From: Lumnitzera littorea
Lineage: Eukaryota; Streptophyta; Magnoliopsida; Myrtales; Combretaceae
Direction of reading: 5' to 3'
Assembly: GCA_024138015.1 (NCBI GenBank)
Contig: JAMXBB010000001.1
Location: forward strand, 95,988,520-96,052,519
DNA length: 64,000 nucleotides
Position numbers and translations under genes: made by a program. Shown here one piece after another: positions 1-12,967 of the stretch. Under the pieces are notes generated by a model. The model was given only the letters and a program-made list of their open reading frames with translations, was not told the origin of the DNA and did not search any database. Each line of letters begins with the position of its first letter. Positions within the stretch are counted from its first letter, which is position 1.

Positions 1-3000
1 AAACATCAAATACCCATTCGTAGTTCGTGCTTGTTACGTGTTCATAGATTTGCATTAGCTCTTCTCCTAAGTTTTCTATGAAAGACATCCAAGCTCTTCT
101 TCAACAAATCCAACACGAGCTTAGTAAATCAACTTCTCAAGCTTTATCTATTACACTAGATAAATCTTCCCCTTAGTTCTTCAATTTTGCATGTTGCAAC
201 CACATGACTTTTGATTCCTTTATTTTTACATGTCAAACACAACTTGTTATTGCACCTATTATTCACATTGCAGATAACTTCACCATGTCCGTTCAATACA
301 TAGGAAACATCAATACACCTCAGTTGTCTATATCATATGTTTTTCATGTCCCAAAAGTTTCATTAAATCTTCTATCTGTAGGATAATTATATCAACTTGG
401 TGTTAATAGACTTTTTTCGAGTCATGGTTGTTTTATGTAAGATCCACAAACGGAGGAGATCCTTGGGACTAGGCATAAAGTTAGTCAATTATTTGAGCTA
501 AAATCTCTTCAAATTCCTTCAAAAAAATATTGCTGTAGTTGTTAATTCTTCTATTTGTCATGCTCACTTAGGTCATCTTTCAACTTTTAAGTTAACTTCT
601 TTAATTTCTAGCGATTGTTTAGATCTTGTTAAATTTGAAAATGTTGATTGTGTCTCATGTTAACTTTCTAAACATTATGCTTTATCTTTTTCTAGTAGTA
701 CTTCTAATTCATCTGCTCCTTTTGATTTAGTTCATTTTGATATTTAAGGACCCTCTCCTCATGCTTCAATAGGTGGTTTACATTACTTCATGACTTTTGT
801 TGATGATTTTTCTAGGTTTACACGGATCTATCTTATGCAAAATAGATCCAAATTGTCCACTATATATGTGCAATTTGCAAATATGGCTATTACTCGATTC
901 TCTTGCAAGATTAAAATACTTTGCATTGATAAGGCCATGGAATATAAAGAAACCACTCTTCTCCAATTTTTATCTTTAAATGGCACATTAATTTAAAGGT
1001 CTTGTCCTAGTACATCACCCAAAAATGGCCAAGTAGAATGAAAACACAGACACATTTTTAATACAATTAGAGCCTTTTTTTATCTTCTCATCTTGTCTTG
1101 AAATTTTTTAGGGAGAAGCTACTATGACTGTTGTCTACACAATCAATCATATCCTTTCTTCTATTGTTGGTAATGTTTCTCCATATGAACGTCTTTATCA
1201 TCACCCTTTAGATTATCATATGCTAAAAGTCTTTGGCAGTGCTTGTTTTGTACTTCTTTAACCTCATGAGTACACAAAATTAGAACTACAAGCATGACTT
1301 TGTTGCTTCCTTGGATATGGCATTGAACATAAGGGCTGTCATTATCGGGATCCTATTTCTAAGTGTCTTTGAATTTCTCGTCATGTCACTTTTTAGGAGT
1401 ATAAAATGTTTTCGGTAATAATTCCCTTTCAAAATGACAAATTCACTACCTCTTTTCTTACTAATCCTATTACTCGTCTTTTTCCTGATGAAGTTTTGGT
1501 AGGTGATAACATTTCCAATATAGACTAACCTTGTGCCCCTCCCAAGGAATCTCCTCCAGTTGTGGAACTAGCACCAACATCTTCTTCGATTACTCATGTT
1601 CCATCTCCTACTATGTCTCCCCCACTTCATCAAACTACTCATGTAAGTCAACCCTTAGTTCTTCTTCAAGGTTATGTTTATTCTACCATAATACCTTTTG
1701 AACCTCACCATTATTGCGAGGCTCGTACTAAACCTCTTTAGCAGTAAGTAATGGAAGAAGAACTTTTAGCACTTACCAATCAACATACTTGGGCTGTAGT
1801 TGATTTGCCTCCTAACAAATTTGTGTTGGATGTAAATGGGTTTATAAAATAAAGACTTGTGTAAATGGTAACATAGAGCAACATAAAGCTTGACTCGTTG
1901 CTAAAGTATTTATCCATGAATATGGCATTGACTATGAAGAAACCTTCGCCTCGGTAGCTTGTCTTACTTCTGTTCAAAGTCTCATTGCTATTACTGTTGC
2001 ACGATGGTGGAAGTTGTTTCAAATGGATGTTAAGAATGCCTTTCATAACGGTGATTTGTTTGAAGACGTATACATGAACCTCCACTGGGATATGATTATC
2101 CACCTAGTAAAGTTTGTTAGCTATGAAAGGCTCTTTATAGACTTAAACAAGCACCTTATGCTTGGTTTTCAAAATTTAGTCGTATTGTTATTCAATTTGG
2201 GTTTTAGCCTAGTCCTTATGAACATGCATTATTTATCCAAAAGACTACTCGAGGTAGCCCTTTATTTCTTCTTTATGTTGATGACATGATCATTATAGGA
2301 GATGACTTATAGGGTATTGCTAATCTCAAAGCTTTTCTTAGCAAACAATTTGAGATAAAAGATCTTGGTTTTCTTAGTTTCTTTCTTGGGTTAGAAATTT
2401 CCTCTGATCAAACTGGATAATATTTGATTCAAGCAAAATATGCTACTAAACTTAGTCCTCATGCCGATTTAATATATTCCAAAGTTGTGAATACTCCTAT
2501 GGAATCTAATGCTCATTTTTCAACTACATATGGTACTATTCTCATTGATGCAAACCTTTATTGACAATTAGTTGACAGTCTCATTTACCTCACTGTCACT
2601 TGACTAGACATTGCTTATGTAGTTCATATTGTTAGTCAATTCATAAATGCTCCTCATACAACTCATTTTGCTATTGTTTTATTCATCATTCATTATGTAA
2701 AAGGGACATTATTTCATGGTCTTCTTTTCTCTAGACATTCATCCCTTGATTTAAGAGCTTACTCTGGTGTTAATTGGGTTGGCAATCTTAACGATTGACG
2801 TTTTAGTATTGGATTTTGTTTTTTCCTTAGCACTTCTTTGATCTTATGGCATGGTAAGAAGTAATTAGTTGTCTCTCACTCTAGTACTAAGGCTAAATAT
2901 CCAGCAATTGTCGATACCACATCTGAACTTCTTTAGCTACGCTGGTTACTCTAAGATATGGGCATTTTACATTCCTTTACTACTTCTCTTTATTGTGGTA

Positions 3001-3210
3001 ATCAAAGTGCTCTTCAAATTACTCATAATTATGTCTTCTATGAATGTACTAAACATATTGAGAATGATTGTCATTTTATTCAACATCATATACTTCAAGG
3101 AACCATTCAACTCCTCTTTGTTTCCTCAATTGATCAAATTGCAGATATTTTTACTAAAGTCATTCATCAAGCAAATTTCATGGTTTAGTTTCCAAACTCA
3201 AGCTACTTGA
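1..3210 (+). pseudogene. Copia Gag-Pol polyprotein remnant (PR-INT-RT-RNase H)
   Basis: Visible motifs in order: the end of the protease motif (NHMT, about 198-209); the conserved VPKVSLNLLSVG block ending near 383; the integrase zinc site (HAHLGHLS near 559-582, CVSC at 649-660); integrase core FVDDFSRF near 796; RT palm motif FQMDVKNAF at 2017-2043; RT catalytic LYVDDM at 2271-2288; RNase H block SHSSTKAKY near 2874-2900; and ADIFTK at 3141-3158. In copia elements this polyprotein makes cDNA from the RNA and integrates it. Stops at 384-386, 661-663, 994-996, 1039-1041 and 2934-2936 fall where the family normally has Gln, Arg or Trp, as expected of C-to-T or G-to-A decay. There is no open frame for any full domain. 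Confidence 0.9.
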
Positions 3211-3227
3211 ACTTTTGTCATCTTGAG

Positions 3228-3239
3228 TTTGAGGGGGGA
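3228..3239 (+). other. Polypurine tract of the copia element
   Basis: TTTGAGGGGGGA lies directly before the TGTTGG start of the LTR. It is the expected primer site for plus-strand DNA synthesis and fixes the 5' edge of the 3' LTR. Confidence 0.85.
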
Positions 3240-3465
3240 TGTTGGCACTTAATTTAATTAATTCTTAGTTAATTGTCATTATTGTTGTATATTTCCATTA
3301 TTGTTGAAGGCTCATTTGTATATAAATAGGAGATCATATTCTTGTAATGTATACATGCAAAATATTCAATACAATCATTTCATCTCTTTTCTATTTGTTT
3401 ATTTGTCTACTAAACACAAATCTTTTATTTCTTTTCCATTTCTTAACTAATATGATGCTCTAACA
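3240..3465 (+). repeat. Copia 3' LTR (226 bp)
   Basis: Starts TGTTGGCACTTAATTT and ends CTCTAACA, giving TG...CA termini. A core promoter TATA box (TATATAAATAG) sits near 3319 and a poly(A)-rich run follows the end. Short LTRs of 200-400 bp are normal for copia elements. The partner LTR is outside the window, so insertion age cannot be judged. Confidence 0.85.
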
Positions 3466-3737
3466 AAAAAAAAAAAAAAAACAAAGAAAGAAAGAAATTG
3501 ATATGATGCATTTTCTTTTCTTTAATGATGTGGCTTCATCATAAACCCAAATGTAGTTTGATATTATACTGCACTCTTACTAGTGTGATTCCCACCAAGA
3601 GTTTATAGTTGTGTAGCCTTCAAGGAGCCCGTGAAGGTTTCAAAATTTGGTATCGATGATATCAAATATAGGAAAAGTACTTTTAGACGTAAAAAGTCAG
3701 AGGAAAGGCTCTTTAGATGCAACCCTTTCAAATGTAA

Positions 3738-3771
<34 letters not shown>

Positions 3772-4055
3772 TCCACAATTTTTTCAAACAACTAATTTTC
3801 ACACTCTTCTAATCTCTAACGAGAGAAAAATCTTTTGCTTATTTTTATCTCAAACTCGATCGCCACCAACAAATAATTTTCCTATACACGGTTTATTCTA
3901 TATGAAGAGTATTGGAGAGTTCGAAATTTTTTATCGACGGATCTTTTAGATGGAGATTATTACTCCAACATGTACACTAACCATTTCCGCTTAGTTGGAA
4001 CAAATGTTCAAAAGTGAATTTCTGGAGTAACTATTATTATTCGTGTTCCTGTTGA
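3466..4055. other. Intergenic, poly(A) run and AT microsatellite
   Basis: An A-rich stretch follows the copia LTR, and an (AT)n microsatellite lies near 3744-3770. The rest is unremarkable sequence downstream of the minus-strand LOR gene and may hold its 3' UTR. No coding region is supported. Confidence 0.6.
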
Positions 4056-4923
4056 TCACATATTTCGATATTTGGAACCGTACACTGCTACAAGAGCCAC
4101 TATGAGGGATTGATCTATTTGAGCTTCAACCAACAGTGAAATAACTTCATCCCCAAGATATACTCCTGAAGATGACTGCTTCCTATTCACCTGAAGACGA
4201 ATTACAATAATATCAACATTAATTTAATATCATTTTGTATGCAGTAAATCAGTTGCTAGTAGATGTTTAAATCATTATTGTATGATTATATAACTGAGCA
4301 TACCTCTGCAATAATATTTTCTTGACTGTCCATTATCTTAAATGCTGATTTTCCATGTAATCCTTGCAAATTATAGCAACTAATCCGTGTCTTTCCATTG
4401 CACAAAATAACTCGACATGAAATTTTATTTCCTTTGAATATACGGCATCTTTCTCGAACTTGAAACCACAAATTCCCTCCTTTCAAATCAGAGTTTCCAG
4501 ATTCATTAAACCCTCCCATCGACCCCGAACTCGAAATCTCTGCATCAGGATCAAATTTGAATGTTAGGCTAGTTCATACTATATTTTCCAATGATCCAAC
4601 TAACATTAAAAAATGTCAGCGTGTGATATAATATAAAGGGGAAAGAAGTAAAATTACGTTATCCATACCCTTTGGCATATGGCATAGAGAATATTTCCGT
4701 GAAGATCCATCAGATAAAACTTTTCTCTGCATTTCTTCTCGTAATTGTCGATACGATAAACAATATCTCCATTTTTGTTATAAACCGTGCACCCATTTCC
4801 TTGCATTACAAGTGATTTCATCCACACGGTGTAAGCTTCTTTCTTTGAAGTCATGTAAGGAGAAGTAGAAGTCTCTTCATTCATGGCAGCTGGTATAAGG
4901 GAACGAACCTTACTTCTAGCCAT
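4056..4923 (-). CDS. LURP-one-related (LOR, tubby-C-like) protein, three exons
   Basis: Plant LOR proteins have a tubby-like C-terminal fold (DUF567); some, such as Arabidopsis LURP1, act in basal defence. Most have no known biochemical role. Exons on the minus strand: 4923-4669 (85 codons), 4537-4304 (78 codons), 4190-4056 (44 codons plus TGA). The product is about 207 aa, normal for the family. Family signatures are YTVWMKSLVMQGNGCTVY (residues 31-48), VYRIDNY (55-61), FYLMDLHGNIL (69-79), FQVRERCRIFKGN at the start of exon 2, GLHGKSAFKIMD near its end, and GDEVISLLVE in exon 3. Both introns (131 and 113 bp) have GT/AG ends and phase 0. Keeping frame at exon 2 needs the AG at 4538-4539 and not the one 2 bp upstream. 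No stop or frameshift is seen. Transcription is unproven. Confidence 0.9.
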
Positions 4924-5024
4924 TTGAAACTTCAGAGATATTTTTAGCAGCTCTTAAAAGGTACAATCTTGCTCAGTTACGTGTTTCAGAATTCAGGATA
5001 TGGAGTGAAGTCTTATGCGGTATG

Positions 5025-5033
5025 ATTTATATA
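5025..5033 (-). promoter_or_regulatory. TATA box of the LOR gene
   Basis: On the minus strand TATATAAAT lies about 100 bp before the ATG at 4923. That implies a 5' UTR of roughly 65-75 nt, typical for plants. No other TATA of this quality lies between them. Confidence 0.6.
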
Positions 5034-7296
5034 CTTGATAGGAATCATATGCTATAATATAAATAATATGATATCTCAATGGATACTTCGAGATATTTGC
5101 TAATAGGCTAAAGAAAAATTACTCACACTTTCTAATGTTAATTATATAATTAAAAAAAAAAAACAAATGTATAAAGTTATTAATTTTTTTTTATTTGGCA
5201 TCTTCATAAGTGTCCAAAATACCCGTTAATATTTTCCTAAATAATAAAATGAATATAATGTTGAGACACATCATCCTCTAATCTCTTAGCTTGGTCATAT
5301 TAATCTAAAATCTAAATCACGTTTATAGCATTTTGGAGTGCTGAATCATTATTGTAAGGAGAATGTGCATAATTTATTGAATTATAAGTGTATGAACATA
5401 AGCTGAGCTGTTTTCTGACCAAGTATTTTAACAGATATTAATATCTGTCTTCATAAGAAGGCGGTGTTGATGACATAGGCAACAAGGGAAAGACAACGTT
5501 GCAACAATTTCAACTGTGCTCGAGTACTTTAAGAGTAATCTAAGGCTTTTATTTAAAAGAAAACGCGATGGTCCGAATCACGGAGTTTGTGAAGGACGCC
5601 GGCCAATATATTTTATGTACCTATATGAAGTTAAAATGGTGCAACAGTTTGAATAATTTAAGCATGCATCTAATATTAGCCTTCTTCTATTCTTGTCTTT
5701 ATCACTTTTTATGTATACATAATTATCAAAAATTCAGTACTTGTCTAAACTGCTGCCACCTAGGGATGCGAAGTTGTAGTTGCAAAGGGCTTGATCAAGC
5801 AGAAAGCTTTTTTTTTTTTTTTTTTTTTTTCCGAAAGGTCTTTTGATAAATGGTATATAATTATAGAGATAATCATGAATATTGAATGAAACAAAATGCT
5901 TGTCTTTAAGAGGAATATATAAGATAAAATTGATTACAGGAAGGAAATAGTAGGGCAGGGTATATAAGTAGGTATATTACAAATACATTCCTTTATATTT
6001 ATTTTATATGTATTTGTTCCCTATTTCTTAGATTGAGTGTTTAGATTACTATATCTTTCAAAAATATATTCTATTTTAATGTCTTGCTCTTGGAGTAAAT
6101 GAAGAAAAAATTAATAAAATTTATTTTAAAAAAAAAAGTACATAAAAACGGGGGTAAATTTGTTACTAGGACTAAGGCGCCTTTTTCAAAGATTTCGGGT
6201 TTTAAACGCTGTACACCATCTGTAATAATTAGCCAAAGTATCGAATAGAAAATTTTTGGAGACATCAACTAGAAGGAAAGCAAAGAGGCTTGGAAAGCTT
6301 TAAGAACAAAGAAACGGAGAAGGTAAGGAAAGAGCTTCGAAGTTCGATGAGCGGTAATCCCTACGAGATCGTTGTATTTTCTGTATTTTTTATATTACTA
6401 TATTATTTAATTAAATATATGCAATGAAATTACTTTATTTAATTGATTATTTGAACTAATCATATGTTAGTATACATAAGTGATAAACAGTTAAAAGTAC
6501 AGACATTCAATGTGTCAAAAAAAAAAAATGAAAATATAAGCAAGTAAAGTAAAAATGTGTAAAAATAACGGATATGTAAAATCTAGTTTGCGCTTAAATA
6601 TTTTTGAAATTGTAGTTTAGATGTCTTTAAATATACATTATTTTTATTTTTGACCTATGTTACACTTACACAATATATTCAAAATCATCGAAATCATAAA
6701 CCATATTACATATGCTTAGAACACAACTAAACATTCAGAAAAGGTTTATAATCCTCGGAAAGAAAAAGCTTGCCCCGAGACCATAGTTCGAGTAAATGCT
6801 TTGGTACTAATTAACTTCATGATAAAATGTTATGGGTACAATTTGTGCAAAATTACGTGCTTATCCATTTCTTAAAATAACCAAGTTAGCTAGCAGTAGC
6901 ATCATCACGAATAGTGGTTGCTTGAGGACGAACTGTTTACGTAATAAAAGACATAGACTCTGGTATAAAATAGACCACGCCGACCGCATAAACAGTAAAC
7001 AAAACAAGAAAGACATGTTTGATCTTGCCAGTAGTTCTATTCTATAATGCCAGAATAATTTATAGACACTATGATTTCCGTCAGTTCTATTTTCCTAGTC
7101 AAATAGAAATCATTCCCCGCATGTATCGTTTATTTATTTTTTCAGTTTATCTATTTGGGGCCCAATGGCTCATTATATTTGAAGTGATATACTATTTTCC
7201 ATTTTATATCTATCGACATCCGTATGAATAACGTTATATTTACATTCTAATCTCTTGTATTCTGCAAAGAATAATCCTCCCCTTTGTGTTTTTCGG
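5034..7296. other. Intergenic, no supported gene
   Basis: AT-rich DNA with homopolymer runs (T run near 5808-5830, A run near 6126-6137). An open frame at 5568-5846 starts plausibly but ends in a poly-phenylalanine run made by the T tract and matches no family I recognise. Frames at 6071-6268 and 6832-7231 are low-complexity or lack domain signals. Confidence 0.5.
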
Positions 7297-7306
7297 GTAT
7301 AAATAG
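7297..7306 (+). promoter_or_regulatory. Orphan TATA-like core promoter
   Basis: GTATAAATAG sits in a context resembling a plant core promoter, followed by a pyrimidine-rich possible 5' UTR. No convincing coding exon follows before repeat-like sequence begins near 7385. It may be a remnant LTR promoter or a lost gene. Confidence 0.25.
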
Positions 7307-7384
7307 AACAGACGCTTCCATTTTCATTATCTTAAGATTTCATCTGCTTCTCCCATTTTTGTCTATATGCATGTACGGATTACC

Positions 7385-8160
7385 CATGTGGAATTAGACC
7401 CACTGGCTGGCACAAAACCGCTCGTTTATATGTTGGCTCAAGGTCAAACCATCATCGACTTGGCTGGTCATGATTCCATACTGGTTTATTGGTTCTTGAA
7501 CTAGCTTCTTCTTTTTTTTTTTTTTACTAGTTAGATTAATAATTTCTAATTTTTATTAATTTGGATAATTTTTAATTTTTTTTATTAATTTTTTAGTTGG
7601 TTTTCTTTGAAATAATAATTTTTAATGTCACGTATGCGATTAATCAATATTTTCAATTAAAATTTTACTTCATTTTAAAATAATAGGTTTATCCCATGTG
7701 AAGTTAATATTAGTATAATATTGAAATAATAAGTGATATCAAGCAAAGTAAGAGATGTTGCAACGGACAAATAATTCTTATTGATCGCGAAATTGTGAAC
7801 CATAGTAGAGAAATAAAATACAACACTACTATTAACTGTAAATCATGGTAGAAATATAAAATTCTCATGGAGAAATAAAATCCTCTTCTTTTTTTTATTT
7901 TAAGTTTTTTTTAAAGGGAGCAAAAAATTTTGGCATTTGGTAAAAAAAAAAAAAAAGAAGAAGAAGAACCGAATTGGTCGATTCAATAGCAGACCAACCC
8001 ATCAGTTACACGATTTATTGGTTCAACAAGCTTAGACAACCGAATCGCAACCACCTAGGCTCTTGAGGCCCAATGGTTTAAAGGCCAATTCAAGCCTGCC
8101 TTAAATCGAGCCTATTCATGGTTCAAAACTAGCCATTGAATAGATCTATGTAGAATGCTA
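7385..8160. repeat. Possible old DNA-transposon fragment
   Basis: Phrases of the type 'ATTGGTTC', 'CCGAATTGGTC' and 'GGCCAATTCAAG' occur at both ends, as in many plant hAT-like non-autonomous elements, around an AT-rich core. Clear terminal repeats and a target duplication were not found. Confidence 0.2.
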
Positions 8161-9890
8161 GAAGTTGCTGCTAGGCCTAAATAGATAATCTATATATTTT
8201 AAGTGATATAAACTAAAAATAAGTTTTACTCACAATATGTAATGTTTATAAAGGATATTGTTAACATTGTTATAATCACGTCATCGATTTAATTAGCACA
8301 TCATTTAATTGCATTTGCCGATAAAGTATATAAATCCTTTGTATAAACCATGTGTTAAGTCAAAGCACATGTGTGATAACAAATTGAATATATAGTTTAT
8401 GCTGTATTCTTGACTTATCATTGACAATATTTTGTATTTAATCTTTTATAGATTGAGCTTCTACATTGTTCTCAAATCACGTAGTATGTAAAATATGTGT
8501 CAAAATAAGAGAATTACCCTCTTATTTATAGATTTTAGATTCTAATCTCAACCACTAAATCACTCTAAGAGAAATGACTAAGATCTAATGTTGCCAATAG
8601 ACATTGGATTGCTTCTAATGATTTACCAATACATACCTATCTCTTCTTTGCTTATGAACCATGGGTTTGAGCTTAGGCTTCTGCTGGGGTGTTAGCAAGG
8701 GCATGACATGCCCAATGCCTTTTTAGAAAAAGGAAGATTGCCTAATTTGTTATGAAATAAGCCTATGTCTTTATTTGAGTTCACATAACTCCTTTTAACA
8801 TCAAATGAATCCTAAAAAAGCTTATAAGCAACTTTTTCTAAACCTACTTTTTGCATGAGAGATGATTGAGTAAGGTTGGAGTGAAAAAAAAAAAAAAAAA
8901 AAAAAAGAACCGCTCCAATAAGCCCTATTTTCAACCTAACAAGTTAGGTCTACTTAAAACATTTCTGACTAGGCCCAATATTTTACCTCATGACTAGCCT
9001 ACTAAACTATCTATGGTATTAAATTGGATTAAAAGTTTGATTATCAAAATAACTCTTCAAACAAATTTTTAATCCATTTTTTTGTCATCTTGGAGTAAAT
9101 GCAATTGAGAAATCGTGAAACAGAAGTAAAAAGTATTATCAAATTTTCTCCCGAAAATTAAACGTGTTTCATTTTACTTACCATCTTAAGCCGCATATCA
9201 CAAGGCGTTAGATTATAGAACCATTTTATAAAGTAAAATGAAGAAGTAATATACCTTATGCTCCAACGTCTAACTGTTGTTGAAGATCAAATTAATCATG
9301 GAAGGATCCTACTTGATGATTAAAAATATATAAAAGTTGCAATTACGTTTGGAATTGCCTCAATATTTGAGGGTTTTCTAATAAAAAAAATTATAAATTA
9401 CTTTACTCCTAACTGGAAATTGAGATTGAAGTAAGTATTATGAGAAATATTCGGTAGAAATAAACGAATTAAAAGAAAAAGGAAAAGGACATTCACATTA
9501 GGAAAGAAATGAAAATGAAAAACAAAAAAGCACAAATGGTTTTGGTCAGTTGTGCTCGGCTTTCTTCAAATGATTATACATCATCACATGTCTAATTATG
9601 ATTCATAGTTAAATACCATGTGTACCCACTGAATCTTTTTCCCTTCAAATGATGTTGTTGTTTTTTTGGAGCTGATGCACCCAATCACTTTAATCCTCTT
9701 CATTCCATTTAAATACAGATCCCAACCCTTGGATTAGATTGGAATTTTAATGGTGCGTTTCGTTCAAAACACATGCCCGTTAAGCATGAATATTTATCAA
9801 TCGTTTTAATATAAAAAAAGATGGTAAAACAACATTCTCGATTTTTAATATTGCAAACCTACAATGGATGACATGCATGCTATCAATTCT
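8161..9890. other. Intergenic, nothing recognised
   Basis: AT-rich sequence with an A run near 8883-8905. No domain, tRNA-like structure or clear repeat boundary is visible by eye. Confidence 0.45.
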
Positions 9891-11283
9891 CTCTATCACG
9901 CCTCCTGATCAATCAACTCGACTCGTGATTGATGCTCAAGCTCAAATCCATACTATGTCTTCGTTCAATGGGAATTAGAATGCTTAATGGACTCATCAAA
10001 AATCTTTTCTAATATGTGGCATGTGCTGGAGTTGAGGAAGAAACCTTGTGTCAATCAGTGCTTAGGACACTAATGGTTGCTAGTTGCAAAAAAATATCTT
10101 GAGAGTTTCCCAGATGCAATGATGTTATGAAAAGGCAACGGGTTTATTAGTCTATTTGTTTTGCTGGGATCCATATTGTCGAGAGCAACAAGATTTCTTC
10201 TACCATGTTGAAGGCAAGATGGAGCAAATTTGTGATATGTACGACTTTAGTAGATAGTGACAGGTCATATCATTGCCTAGCAATAAATGCCTATTTTAAA
10301 GTGATTAGGTTGATAAACTATAAAGTATATGATAAATATATTTTAAGGTATAAAAATGTTTTAATTTTAGTATAATAGCACAAGACACATAATACGTATT
10401 TGGTAGTATGTATATGTCATTTTAATTAATTTCAATAGTAGTTTGGACATCTTTTTATGAATATAAATTATTTCTCTAAAAATTTTGGAATTATTATACG
10501 AGAGATAAGAGATATACTTTAGATATTCGGTGTATCTAATTAAAATTTAAGCCAAGATCATGGAGACTTATTGAGTGTGTCGCTGGTTCCTTCACGATTT
10601 CCAAACGAGGCTTTGGCATTGATAGAAAAACAAAACGCATATTAGATTTTAGTGCTTTGAATCATGTTTTGGCTCATGTGGATGGGTTGACTTTTGTATA
10701 AATCATCTGGAGGTCGATGGAAGTTAGAGAAGTATTTTTAGGCTTACGAGGTTAGCCAAAGTCCATTAATGGTTGATTGACAGACGCTAGACTCTGTAGC
10801 CGACTAAAAGCATAAATGATCGATAAGGCATCATGGCAATCAAATGAGCCCATGTGTCTATCAACCATTCCCCTATTAGTGTATTGTCGAACTTCCATGT
10901 CTTGTCAGGAATGTTTCCTTATGCATAGTTTCTTGTTGCCTACACGTAAGTTTTACCTATAAATAGGGCCTTAGGATTTATATTAGACATCATTTCATCG
11001 GATCTATCACATCATATTACTGTTTCGCCTGGAAAGACTCGTCATAGTCTCGTCGAATTTAGGTGAGAATTTATAGGTTGTCAAGAGAATCTTGTATTCT
11101 CATATACTCTACTCCCTTTTCATGACAATGAACTATCTATCGGTCTCTCGAGTGTTTTTCCTTTCTTACATCAAGAATTCCTATATAAATTGTTGTGTGT
11201 TTTCATTCTCTTTTATCTTCTTATAATTTACATATTTTGGGTTAATTGACTTATTATCACACTTCCATCCCAACGATTTATAT
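9891..11283 (+). repeat. LTR-retrotransposon-like remnant with TATA box
   Basis: The stretch from about 10680 has an LTR-like make-up: a TATA box (CTATAAATAGGG, 10957-10968), then a C/T-rich stretch (near 11030-11210) and an end near 11283 reading TTATCACA. Sequence at 9950-10260 has short coding-like segments broken by stops. No partner LTR or primer site was found, so lineage and limits are uncertain. Confidence 0.3.
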
Positions 11284-11903
11284 GAAGATTATGAGAATTT
11301 TGTGAAATTTTTTAGGTTGATGCAAAAGAAGTTTCAATTTAATTTAATTATGTTAGAGTATGTCTATAGTAGCTAAGTAATTCCAAGTCATGAATTTGGA
11401 ACTGTAGGAGTAGTTTGTGCTATTTCTAATGCAAATGGTATTACATAGCACTTTAATTAAGAAATTTATATAAGAAATCATATTGCTAAGTGAACATGAT
11501 AATCTAATGTTATTGTATTTGTAATTGTACTAATTTTTCATAATAAGGTATGGTTTAGTTAATGGTTGAACCATTATGGGGCCTTTTGATACTATCACAA
11601 CTTTAAAACATTAATTAACATCATAAACTAGTAGTCCAAGATGTTAATCAAAATACATAAATACATTGAGCTTTGTTGTAAAATAAACAAGATACATGAT
11701 ATTAAAGTTGAACTTAAATATATTTCAAAAAGTAGGTTAGGGCCTTGAGTAAAGGTATTATTGAGACAAGATCTAGGATGGATCTTATAAAGCTCTTCTA
11801 CCAGTTGCTTGGTTTACTTGTTTTTAGTTATTTTTAATATTCCTTTGTTATTTGATATGTTTCTATTATTTTGATTAACTTGGATTTTAGCCTATAAATA
11901 AGT

Positions 11904-12600
11904 AGTGGTGTTCATGATTCTGTTTTGTTGGGTTTGAGGTTCGGTTTAATTTATAGGTCAAACTGAATTGAACCGTATTTTAAATGATTCAATTTAAATA
12001 CTTAATGAATCGAATCGCTTTTAAGGGTTTAGTATTTTGAATTGAATCGTTTTAAATGTATTACAGTTTGATTTGAACTGCTTTTTAAAAACACCGTTTT
12101 CTTTTTAATATTATTAATAGTTATCAAAATTTTCAACCGATATGAATGTCTAAGCTAAGATACATTATGCAAAAATAAAAGCTATATAATATTATTTCAT
12201 GACAATATTGCATCTTAAATGAAGTGAAGGAATATGAATCAATTAGATACAAGGGACAATGATGAAGCAAAATGAGTGGATTATAAAAACTAAGAATGGA
12301 ATAAATAATGGAAAAAAGAAAAAAAGTAACTAGGATTAAATTGAAATGTTGACGATATTTAAAAATAAAAAAAAAATATTACACGTTTTTATTTTTTATT
12401 TTTTGAGAAGAAACGATTAGGTTTAGGTTCAAGCAATTTAGTTTGGCTCGACCGTCCGAATCGAATCATGAACCATTTAGACCTTCTTTAAACAGAATTG
12501 AAACATAAAAGAACCACATTTTGCTGTTTGATACGATTTGGTTCGAATTTCGATTCAGTTCAATTTAATAAATAATCCTACAAATAAAAATCTTATGTAA
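11904..12600. repeat. Possible hAT-like non-autonomous element
   Basis: The left part reads TAGTGGTGTTCATGATTC followed by GGTTCGGTTTAA-type phrases, resembling ends of plant hAT MITEs. GATTTGGTTCGAATTTCGA phrases recur near 12530-12565. A matching inverted right end and an 8-bp duplication were not found, so this is only a candidate. Confidence 0.25.
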
Positions 12601-12967
12601 TAGAATAAAGATTCAAACTATGATAAAACTTAAATTATGAATTTAATAAATTTTTCTACTAATTTTATGCTCTTATCACACTATTCATAGAATGAGGTAA
12701 AATCCATACTGATCAATCTCCTATAAGTTTGGTGGCATATAACCTTGTAATTAAGATCCATTCATTTTGTGGATCCTCTTCAATAATCTAATTATAGTGA
12801 TATCAGTCATCGAATTAATCAACTCTACTTCATACCAAAGATATCTAATCTATGGCCCATTTATGTTCTTTTAATTTTTTTACACAAACTTATCAAATAA
12901 CTTCTATGTCATATTTTATCACTTTCATACTCTAGACTCAAAAACCTAAATTCTATTTTAAATCAAT

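Larger units (their letters stand above)
1..3465 (+). mobile_element. Ty1/copia retrotransposon, 3' portion, decayed
   Basis: The window opens inside the coding region of a copia-type LTR retrotransposon whose 5' LTR lies outside it. Domain order is protease, integrase, reverse transcriptase, RNase H, then purine tract and 3' LTR, which is the copia order (integrase before RT). All domains are recognisable but many in-frame stops and some frameshifts interrupt them, so the copy is inactive. The 5' flank is missing, so a target-site duplication cannot be checked. Confidence 0.93.

Noticed and set aside
5568..5846. 92-codon frame with Cys-rich middle and poly-Phe end
   Set aside because: The end comes from a T run, no splice or promoter support was found, and no family is recognised. 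A small exon fragment cannot be excluded.
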